Shown here in pieces: positions 26,525-36,600 of a stretch of DNA of 64,000 bases. A program made the translations under genes and the position numbers. This DNA is from Rhizoctonia solani (lineage: Eukaryota > Basidiomycota > Agaricomycetes > Cantharellales > Ceratobasidiaceae). Below the pieces are notes generated by a model. That model ran no database searches. It was not told the origin of the DNA and was given only the letters and a program-made list of their open reading frames with translations. Location: assembly GCF_016906535.1 (NCBI RefSeq), contig NC_057372.1, positions 2,771,501 to 2,835,500 on the forward strand. The letters run 5' to 3'. Each line of letters begins with the position of its first letter. Position 1 is the stretch's first letter.

Positions 26525-29406
26525 CTACTTTAACCGCTTCTGAATGTCTGCAACATACTTTACAAATAGGTCAGTCCTGGTTGTATGCAACAATGGCGGA
26601 GATGAAACTACTTCACCTGGTTCACCCCATTTTCAAGCTTTCGTAATTTACCTTTCGGTCCTACTCGGTACACCACTCCAGTTTTTACCGGATCGTCTGT
26701 GTCAGATGTCTCGTCCTCCTCACCGTCGCTTAGTTCATCTCCCTCGGGAATCAGTGGGTCACCTTCGATTACACAACGGATAAGATGACGGTCGTGACTA
26801 ACAAGTAGCACAGCGCCTTTGAATCTACGAAGTGCACGCATCAGTCCCACATTTGTATCCTATAGAACAACCTATGAATATCCACGTGTGAGTCATGAAT
26901 GCAGTCCATACCATGTCAAGATGGGTCGACACTTCATCCAGAACTAGAAGGTCTGGGGCGGGGTAGACTATAAGCGCCAGGGCCAATCGGACCTGAATCT
27001 AATGTTAGACCCACATAGATCCATCATGAACATTAGAATACCTTCTGTCCGCCCGAAAGGGTGCTGATTGGGTTGGTAGCAATGCGGCCTTGTAGACCAA
27101 AGCTTCCCAGGAATCCTCTCGCGGTTCCGTCATCGATAACAATACCATGACGATTCTTCGACTCTTCAATAAAGTGGACGACGGAGGAGACGGCACCAAC
27201 TTTAGGGTCAGTAAGCTCCTCCACAGAGTGTTGTGAGTAATATCTAAAGTCATTCAGCTCGAAGTAATCATACGCGCTAACTATCGAGAATCCATACCCG
27301 ATGCGAAGTCGTGGATGCCTTTCGACAACTCCTTTCGTAGGCTTTAGTTGTCCGATTAACATCTTGACCAGAGTAGATTTTCCCTCCCCATTCTTCCCAA
27401 CCAGGCCCACCCGATCCCCCGGATGCACTGTAATAGTTACGTCGTCCAAAATTATCGGGCCTGCCTTAGAGTATCGGTATGTGACGTTCGCAGCAGAACA
27501 CAGTGTTCCAGGGAACCGAAGATCTTCAGGGTCTGGGAAGGGCAGATTGACAGGTGGATCGATGCTCTCGATTTCTATCTCAGCTCGAGATGTGAGGTGA
27601 AACCCTGGACAATGATAGTCAAATACAAAAGTCATACATTCTAATTATTCTTACCCCCGAGGTCTCGATTGAGCTTAAACCTGATTTATGTGTACATTTA
27701 GGTCGGCATTGTGTGAGATATTAGCCAGCGGAGCACGCACTTGTGTCCCTTGTCGTTGACTTCAGCCCCCCAACGATTGTCAAGTTTCTTCTGTCGACTC
27801 TTGACCATCCTTGCCTTGTTCTCGTCACCAGTCTTTCTGGCAGCACGTGCGCCCTCGGCAATGGTCTTCTCAATAGCCTCACGTTTCTTATCTAAAGCGT
27901 CTTTCATTCGAACTTTGGACTTTCGTTTTTTCGCTCCAGCGCGTTCGCAGGCTGAAATTGCGCCCTCGTGATATGCCAATTTCTGCTCACGGAGTATGAT
28001 GGTTTCCTCCGTTGCTTCGTCCAGAAAGTCCCGATCATGGGCTACAACTAAAATCGTGGTGTCTTCGAGTTCCGTTAAATAATTTTGCAGCCATACTACT
28101 GATGGGATGTCGAGATAGTTAGTTGGTTCGTCTAGAATTAGCTGGGAGTACCATGATTAGTGAAAATAAAAGGTCATTTGGTGGGGTAGGTGGTCACCAG
28201 ATCAGGCTTTTGTAGAAGTGCACTTCCGAGGGTGCAACGCGATCGCCATCCTCCACTTAAAGAAGTGTACGGATCATCAAGTTGCTCTGAAGAGAAACCA
28301 AGTCCTAGTAGGATTACTCTGACGTTCGATTCCGTTGCTTCGGCGTTGATCTGAAAAATACGAGCGTTGGCTATACATAAACCGGCCTAGACCCAAAATT
28401 CAAATGACATACAGCTTCTAGTGTGCCTTGGATCTCTGAAATTAATTCGTTTGCCGTCGCATGTGTAGCAGCAGTGAGCTCTGAAGTAATTTCAGTGACT
28501 TTTTGTTTAACCGAATTCAACCTAATGCACAGGGCTCGGTTAGCGCACTCTTTTTCCATAATCACGGTCAACTCACTCTGCTTCCAGATCAGCAACTTGC
28601 TTTTCGCATACCAAGAGTTGCTTGCGGGCATCAGCTCCTCGTGCACCACTGCGTTTTGCAGCAATTTTCTGTGCCAGTTCTAATTCTTTCAGTGCTCTTG
28701 CATGGCGTAAAGTAACCACTGCTTCCAGCAGCTGGACCTCGGAATCAGATTCCAGCCCGGTCGATAATACTAGGATAATTCTCAAAATGAATCTACAGGA
28801 GCACCTCTGTCTCTGCTTACTCTTGTGTTCCCACAAAGCCGTCTCTCGACGTGAATCACTTCGAACTACCACTTGCACCACCGTCGGTTGTTCTTTGTCT
28901 TCGTCCGAAAAAAGACTCAAAGCACCTTCAACCTGTCCCACCAAAAGAATTCGCAGGTTTTCTGGGATTCCGGGGATAATCTTATCGGCAATAGCCTTCA
29001 AGATGGCTGGCGGTAACGTGTCATATGAGACGACAAGTTTATATTGATAGATCGACGTACTTGATTTTCCTTGGCCGTTGCGACCAACTAGCCCATATTT
29101 TACACCTGTTTTGAGGCGCAAGTGAGCGTCAATCAGAATATCCCGAATACCGATGGAGATATTAACTAAAAAAAGCGGTTAGCAATTATGCTTGTCCCCT
29201 TCTCGCATCCTTACCTTGGTGCAAATCGATCTACACACAACGACACTTGGTTGGCCCGCTGATATTGAATTGAGTAGTAGAACACTTACTTCTCTGGACA
29301 AGGTAGTCAAAGTATCGACATGAAATCGCGAAGTCTGGGAGGTTGCAACGATCTGCCCAGAGTCAGACTTTGAAGACTTAGAGGTTTTTGATTTTGTTCC
29401 AGACAT
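26525..29406 (-). CDS. ABC-F family ATPase (soluble, two ABC domains)
   Basis: A cytosolic or nuclear twin-ATPase of the ABC-F class; these lack membrane helices and act on ribosomes or ribosome biogenesis. The N-terminus is Ser/Lys-rich (MSGTKSKTSKSSKS). Domain 1: Walker A GLVGRNGQGKS, signature LSGGWRSRC, Walker B LILDEPTNYLD, then VAHDRDFLD. The linker is rich in Lys/Arg (KKRKSKVRMKDALDKKREA). Domain 2: Walker A GLVGKNGEGKST, signature TLSGGQKVRLALAL, Walker B LLVLDEVSTHLD, then LLVSHDRHLIR. The tail is acidic (DGEEDETSDTDD) and ends YVADIQKRLK. The variant Walker B end VSTHLD suggests the ARB1-paralogue type, not GCN20. There are about 12 introns. It lies between inverted copies B and C. 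Confidence 0.85.
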
Positions 29407-30590
29407 AACTCGGTAATGAATTGGTTAGAGTCTTAATGATATAATGTTGTTGCACAGGGGCAGGGGGTAATTGGCTGCATTAGTTTGGTTGTGAAGTTCT
29501 TCCTTATACCCCCGCGTGTGTCGAATCATGGAAGATATGTTGCTCGTGTCGAACACGCGGTCAACAGTAACTGACTCGGGTGTCTTCTCGAATCTATTGT
29601 GGAGAGATACCCGGCTGTGACTCGTTCGGTACCGGAGCCTCTTACCGCTTGTATCACGTTATCATGATCCGAAGACTGAACTTCCAAATACAATCATCAC
29701 TCGCGGGGAAAAATCCCTCGTGTCTTTTTTCTTCTAACTGGATCGCATACTCGAAACAGAAAGGTCTGCCACTCGACGGTATTTCTATTTCACGATCCGC
29801 AATGAGCAACACGTTTCATTAATCACCTCCGTTCGTTGAAGCATGATTCTCGGGCAACAGAGTCGGACTTACGATAATCGTAAGGATGATTGATCGTAAA
29901 GGCTACCACGATGGTTTACCAGAGGAATCACTTTCTAGATCCCAGGCAATAAACTTATTATCCTTATATAAAATCGCATTCAATTTCAATATTTGAGTGA
30001 TGCATAGCTCTAGACTGAATTGATGACGTGGATTAAAAGACATAAAGCCAGCTCTTCTCCGCCAAAACCACTAAGTCGCGGCGCTTGGTGGCGCTGCAAG
30101 ATTCTCTGTGAGCTCCACAACCTTGGTCAGCGCAATTTGGTCGTTGTGGGCGGTTGTTTATTATTTGCTCTACGGGACCCGAAAACCCCTGGAGTGCTCC
30201 AGAATGCTCAGGTTTTGGGGACCTGCTCATTTGGATCCTACCGGACCCGGAGCGTCCCACGAGCACTTCGGAGCGTCATGTTTCATGCTCCAAAATACTC
30301 GCTCACCTTTACGAGTGAGTGAGCGCCCCGGAGGTTTTCGGGTCTCCGTAGAGTAGACCGGAACTCGGCACAAGGTTGCCATCTTCAGAGTACGACTTAA
30401 GAACCAGAATTGCGGTGGGTTGTGGTGGTCAGATTTCCACACCCTTATACAACATGCCACTGTATTCTACGATCTGCACGACTGCTTTTCATCAGCTGGA
30501 CCATTCCGATTGCTCATTAGGCGCCCCCTGTTCTATAAGAGTAATGCTACTCGCCAACCCGCTGTGCCAGTTTACCTTTCAGCCTCAAGC
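29407..30590. other. Intergenic with MITE-like element and copy C promoter
   Basis: Between the divergent ABC-F and copy C genes. It contains the 186-base inverted-repeat element described separately and, at 30534-30540, a TATA element (TATAAGA) about 50 bases before the copy C start. No gene is seen. Confidence 0.5.
30168..30353. mobile_element. MITE-like element with imperfect terminal inverted repeats
   Basis: The left end reads CTCTACGGGACCCGAAAACC and the reverse complement of the right end reads CTCTACGGAGACCCGAAAAC, an imperfect terminal inverted repeat of about 30 bases including GGAGTGCTC / GGGCGCTC further in. The interior is GC-richer than its surroundings and has more palindromes (GGAGTGCTCC; GAGCACTTCGGAGCG). 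It carries no coding capacity. No clear target-site duplication was seen, so the call as a DNA-transposon derivative is inference from the inverted ends and small size. Confidence 0.5.
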
Positions 30591-31863
30591 ATGGACGCAA
30601 CGCTTCCGTCTGAGCCAAGTGCGGCAATGCTGAACCTCTCTGCGCTCGCTTACTTGCTAGGGACTACGATCATCACCTGGTGTATGGCTCGAGTGTCTAA
30701 GAAGTACCGTCTGTGGACCAAGAAAGGATGGAAAACTATGACATGGGCACGAATTTGCTTCTTGCTGGTTCTACTTAATTCCTGGCTATATATATTAATG
30801 AGTACGGTACATCGATCCTATCAGGCCCTTCTGATTGATTTCGATTATTGCCACAGCCGGCGCACTGCTATACGGAGCTTCGCGACACCATAGCCCGCAT
30901 AGGTGTTCGCTCGGCATCCACTTATGCGTCTTACTTTATACCACCGAAAAAGTTTTGATTCACCTTTGTTTGACTGAGAGGGTGCGCTTTACGGACTCAA
31001 TAGTCGATAGAATTAATTGACGTAAAAATGCTGGGATGAAAATGCAATAGGTTCGCGCTGTATGGGGAGCCTCACACCAAAGATGGCAATCGTCTATTTA
31101 TATTTTTTGCATCTCCTTGGTACTGCCGGTAAGTCAGTTGTATCATAGCTTTCCATATACTGAAGAAATACGGTCTAGTTACTCTGCGTGGTCGGGATTG
31201 TGATAATCCCTCGGGTGGTTCACTACATTCATAATGGTTACTGTGTCCTTGGATTTGATCGGCTATCGTAAGCTCAGAAAAATTTCTTGGATATATATAT
31301 TGGTTTACGTGGTACCCTATAGTTCTGTACTTTTGCCTGCATACGATATCAGCATCAATGTAGGTGTGTATCCATTCGTAAAATTAAGTAGCATCAACGT
31401 CTTTCAATTTTTCAGCTCTTTCTGACCGGTATGTTTGTAATACCTCTGGTCAGATTGACCATCCGAAGCGCCTGGATTAAGACCATCGCAATCAGATCCA
31501 CGGTGTGAGAGATCTCAGTGAAGTGTGATACTCACTGTCTAAACGCACGCACTCACGTACCAGGGCATCATTGATCTCACTTGTAACGACAGTTACCAAT
31601 TGTGCTGTCATCTATATACTGAACGGAAATGAAGCAATCTGGGTCTGTTTTGGGAGTTGCGTAGTTGACGTAAGGGAATTACCTACTGGTGAATATGTCC
31701 ATACTGATGGTCTGACTATAGTTAGTTACCAACGCTGCTGGTTTATATTGGGCTCTACAAGGGCCGGATGAATCCACCTGTTCTTGGGATAGATCGGTAC
31801 ATACTCATCCATTGGTAACATCGCCAGCCCCCAGCCAGGGGCGGCCCATGCTGTTGCCGTGAA
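30591..31863 (+). CDS. Seven-helix membrane protein family, copy C
   Basis: Function unknown. The start is MDATLPSEPSAAMLNLSALA, followed by LLGTTIITWCMARV and ICFLLVLLNSWLYIL, then (after an intron ending near 30858) GALLYGASRHHSPHRCSLG, LCVLLYTTEKVLIHLCLTER, VRAVWGASHQRWQSSIYIF, CISLVLPV, LCVVGIVIIPRVVHYIHNGY and LFLTGMFVIPLV. Then ASLISLVTTVTNCAVIYILN, AIWVCFGSCVVDV and GLYWALQGPDESTCSWDRS; the tail is shorter than in copies A and B and ends GRPMLLP with a stop at 31861-31863. Frames are intact. The tail keeps the YWA(L/I)QGPDES motif shared with copy B, which confirms the last exon. Confidence 0.75.
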
Positions 31864-32672
31864 CCGGGACCTCTCGGAGATGCTAGACGAACCATCCCAG
31901 CAGGACGACCCATTTGAGGACGGATCCGGAGTCACAACATACGAATTGGCTTTATACGTCTCGATTTGCAAAGGCCTGACCCAATAGTACAAAGGTCCCG
32001 TCACGATGATAATTTCTTACACCGTTCTCCAGTGTGTTAGTTCTTTACATTCTATATCAGAGAGCCTTGAGACCTGAGGATGCAAGCCGAACATAGGCAT
32101 ATTAATGACTCGCTTTCGTCTGGTTGATTCAGATGTACCAATAAGTGCCGTACGAGAGAAATTGGTGTCTCCCCGCCACTTTCAAGTTTGATCTGACAGT
32201 ATTCCTTGTTTATAAAAATTATGGCTAACATGGGAATATAGACGGCACCAACAAGGTGCATATACATACGGAGCTGTCCTTTGCTAATTCAAGCAATGTT
32301 TATAAGTTTTTACTAGGTAATGTAACCGAAGTAAGTATGCGAGTATGGTGGCCCACACGGTATATACTAAAGTATCGGTTTTCCACTTCAGTCCTCTGGA
32401 GTTGGGTCACGTTATGACATGTACTATTGTGGGGATTGCAATGACGCGGGGATTGCGTTTTAGCAGTACATATATTGAATAACTAATAAAGTTTCTGTAC
32501 AAAATAGTGAAGTTATTCTAATTAACAGTCCTACCTGAATTGGGTTAACTGTCGAGATAAATGAGTGCATGACCATATGGCCGATAACTTAATTGCAAAT
32601 CGTAGCCGATCGTCCTTGTGGCTGTGTTAGTTTTATCGAAGATTTCTCTTTCCACCGCCAGCCCCAGAAACC
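31864..32672. other. Intergenic between copy C and RLP24
   Basis: About 0.8 kb, AT-rich. A 71-residue minus-strand open frame (32052-32267) is partly hydrophobic but has no splice partners or family motif, so it is not called. Confidence 0.45.
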
Positions 32673-33483
32673 ATGAGGGTTGAAAGTGTTATTTTTGTTC
32701 AACAAACGTCTATCCTGGCCATGGTAAGTCGAAATAGAAATGAGACGGACCATTACAATTGATTTTGTCAAGGCACGGCCTTTGTGCGCAACGATGCGAA
32801 GATGTTCAGGTTCTGCTCGTCCAAGTGGGTAATTTTACTGTGTTAAGGGTGGGTATTCCGGCTGACTAGCTTTTTAGATGCCACAAGAACTTCAAGTAGG
32901 TGGCATCTGTCCGACGATATGTGTATGCTCATGCTCTTCTAGAATGAAGCGTAACCCACGTAAAGTGAAGTGGACAAAGGCATTCCGAAAAGCGGCTGGA
33001 AAAGAGATGACTATTGTAAGCAATTTTGCACTAACTGAGGCTGCGGTAAAGTTTTTAATTTCATTCGTATAGGACTCTACATTCGAATTCGAAAAGAGGC
33101 GCAATATTCCGGTCCGCTACAACCGAGAACTTGTGCAAACAACTCTCAAGGCCATACAGCGAGTTACCGAGGTTCGTGCCAAACGCGAGAGGGCATTCTG
33201 GAAGGCTCGTATGGCGGTGGCAAGAGAGAAGCTGTTGGCGGCGAGGATGCGAAAGAGACTGGCAGCAAGCAAGAAGGATACAAACATGACAGTAGAGAAA
33301 GAGGATCAGGAAGAAGAGGAAGAGACGGCCGAAGTTACGCTAGACGACCTAGTGGAGCCAATCCAAAAGGTGGTCTTACAAGAAAAAGTCAAAATTGCCA
33401 CCAAGTCGGCACCAAGAAAAAAGAAGAGTGCTCTTGTACCAGGAGGGGGCATGAGTATGAGTATGAGTATGGATGTCGATTAA
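32673..33483 (+). CDS. RLP24: Ribosome biogenesis protein RLP24 (L24e-like)
   Basis: It is a placeholder for ribosomal protein eL24 on pre-60S particles and is removed in the cytoplasm by Drg1. The start MRVE, then (if one A is restored at 32683-32685) [14 protein letters not shown] gives the L24e zinc motif; [18 protein letters not shown] and [20 protein letters not shown] follow, then [29 protein letters not shown], a long basic helix ([20 protein letters not shown]), an acidic stretch and a Lys-rich tail. A six-base ATGAGT repeat gives the end [10 protein letters not shown]. Introns begin after PGHG, after SSK, after NFK and after EMTI, with phases that join correctly. Without the missing base the initiator Met cannot read into the zinc motif. 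Confidence 0.88.
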
Positions 33484-33667
33484 ATGGGATTGGGCTACTT
33501 GGATTTCATCGGATGTAGGTTTATATTATGCTGTTTGTTTGCTCGCTTTAAATGCATGTGATATGTTACATTGTGAACTGGACTGTACAGTGCGAGCAGC
33601 AATCAAACCGAATACCATACATATACAAGATTCAGCAGTGAAAAGATAGCATGACATGTCATTATCA

Positions 33668-36600
33668 TTAACGGCGTTTCCATTTCGCTCCCTCATCAAC
33701 CGCCACATAAGGATCTAAAGAATTACGCAACCCAAGCAAGGTCTGTCCAACCGCTTCTGTTGCCCCGATCATTGGTCGCAAAACTGCGATCGGAACTGCA
33801 CGGACAACAGCTCGTAGTGATCCCTAGTGGCGCGAGTATGAGTACCCAAAAATGCCAAGTCAAGGACGAACGTACCTCGCCTTCGGTCTGCTCGTAAACT
33901 TCCATCGGGATAGCCAATATAGTTGCGCGGCTGCAGTGGCATTCCTTCTTAATGCTCGAGCGCCAGACCGAACGCCTTCAGTAACATCGCGAGGCTGCTG
34001 AGAATAACGACTAATCATTCTCTCGTCTCCAGAGCCCTCCTCGTCAGTATCTCCTTCCTCGTTTCCAGCAAAAGTGCTCGGGGCAATCATGGATGCGCTT
34101 CCATCCCACTGTCCACCTGCAGGAACGGCAGTGACCGGTCCACGGAATGCGCCTACACCTGGACCAGGGCGGGATGCGAACCCGGAGCCGGTTGACGTAC
34201 TGGGACCTAGCATGCTCTCAGCACGTTCCAGCACTACTTGAGCTCCAGTTGCTAATCGAGCTCCCAGTGCAGCCGCCTCGGCCGCTGCCCCACGAACTCC
34301 TTTTTCTCGACGACGGTCGCGCCTCCATCCTGCAGAAGCAGGGAGTAGGACTAAGTCGGCCATACCAGCACCTACCCGAACGAGTGAACGGAATGGTGCG
34401 ATGCCTGCTACGATTTCAGCGAGCTGAGTGGCTTTTACGTCGGGTGTCCAAAGGTCATTTAGAGTGTCGCCCAAACGAGCCCACCCGGTGATCTACGATT
34501 CAAGTCAATCGAGTTGCTAAATAATGATCTAATTGACTCACTCCAGATAGCGTGATATGGCGAAGTGTCATTTCAGCTCCTTCGAAATGGAAGAAATTCA
34601 TGAGTTCTATCGTTCTCCCTTCACGCAGGGCACGATAGTCAACACGCTTTGGTTTATAATCTAGCTTCAGATCAACGGGGAATATCTCAACGTGTTCTAA
34701 CAACATAATCAGAACACCTATAATGACCTATTGATATCAATTTTTTTTTTACTCACGAAGGAACATTTCTTCAGCAGGTTTCCCGTCAGCAGGTTTGACT
34801 TCAGTATCCGGGTCCTTGAACATGAAAAACTTTTTCAAGAAGTCTAATGCGTCTTGGTCCACATGTAACCGGATAGGTAATATCTTTGCCTGCGGGATGC
34901 CAGTTAGAACTACGAATCCACAGGGCGCGAGACATATGCATACCTTTAGGCGCCCTTCCTCGACGGCATTGCCCGCAATCGGTCTTACAATGGAGAATTC
35001 CGCACGAAGCATATCGGAGCCGGTCTCACGAACATTTCCCTTTGAGTCAGCTGCCATACCAGTCAAGAATGCATTCCATGTGGAAGTCTTGATATGATCG
35101 AGGACTTCCAAGTCTTTGATGGTCACAAGGGCGCGCATAGCAGTGGGCTCGTCTGGTCCGAATTGTGAAACAGATGCCGAGAGGCCTTTAAGAAGGATTT
35201 CGATTCTTGGACCTCGAGAACGAGTGATTCGACGACTCTTCCTGCCTGGCTTGCTCGATTGGCGTTTGTGTGCGGGTCGGGTACCTTGTCCTGCTGCAAG
35301 CGTCTGCCAAGAGCTGACAGTAGCGGTATCTCCTCCATCATCCGCAAGTTCTTGATCAATCGCGGCAATCATAGCTTCTGGTTCCATGTCTTCCAGGTCT
35401 TGTTGAAGCCCAACATATATAGAGTTGAATAGAACTGCATGGGTATCTTCAATACTCTCGTCTGGAGCCTGCCCGCTCGCAAGTAACTGGCGAATCTTCT
35501 CGAGCCGACGTCGCACTGCCTTACGGCCCTGTTCTATCGCAAGACGGGTCTTTTCCCAATCATACCCGTCATGCAGCCGGACGGTAACATCGCAGTTTTG
35601 GAGATTTAGACTGAATGCGACGAGCCCTTCCCTACGTTACGATGAGCTGTTATATCCCAAAGGGACAGGCAAATAACACTCACTCAACGCTCGTCGTAAG
35701 AAGTGGCTCGGGCTCTATCTGCTCAAAATAATCTTCAATGACGTTAATTCCTTCAGTCCATAGCGTGATTGTTTCTTCGCGGGATTCCGGCAGATCCTCT
35801 TCGGGAGTTGTTACATGGGACGCAGACCCATAGGTCCGAGAGCGATGAGCCGAAGAGATAATAGCTGAACCTTTTTCGAGCATTGATTCAGACATCTCTT
35901 CCTCGTCAGCGGATTCGCTCAAGAGTTCCTCATCCGAAAGTGCTTCCACAACTCCACCACCACCAATAACTCCAATAGACTCGTCTATGTAATCAAGATT
36001 CCTGGGCACATCATCCTTGATTATGTCCAGCGTCGGTCCAAGTTCAAGCTCAGGCTCAAGGCGGTTTTGGTCGAAAGCGTCCTCTTCGAGATCATCTACA
36101 GGATAGGTTTAGCATACACGCAGTGGCCTCAACTGATGATTAACCTAGTATTCCTTGGGGGCTTTATCCGCATCCGTTCTTTGGATTGCATGAACTCGAG
36201 GCCTTTCACTTGGCACAGACTTAGTGTAAAAAATACCCAGCTACGGAATCAATGCTCACGGTGCTGGTGATTTGGGGAACATGGTTGCCAAATCCGCTCC
36301 GAAAGACCCGAGAGCTCCGAGGGTGTCTGCAGCCGCTAATACGCCTATCTTGACGCGGGAGGCATCTACCTGAAGGATCATCTTCAGTTACATTAGTGAT
36401 AAACGTTTGGAGTTTTACTTACAGACAATGGCGGATGAGACTCTTTTCTGGCAATTACACGAGTAGTTAATTCTTCAACGATGACCAAGCTTGCGAATCC
36501 TCTTCGCTATTGAACACTTAGAAGATGAAAATGAATCGGAATTTGGACGAACTTACCTTCCAAATATCGACATCGCTAGCGAACCTTACTTTCGATGGTG

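Noticed and set aside
32052..32267. Partly hydrophobic 71-codon frame near copy C
   Set aside because: Checked as a possible fourth family copy; none of the family's fixed motifs is present.
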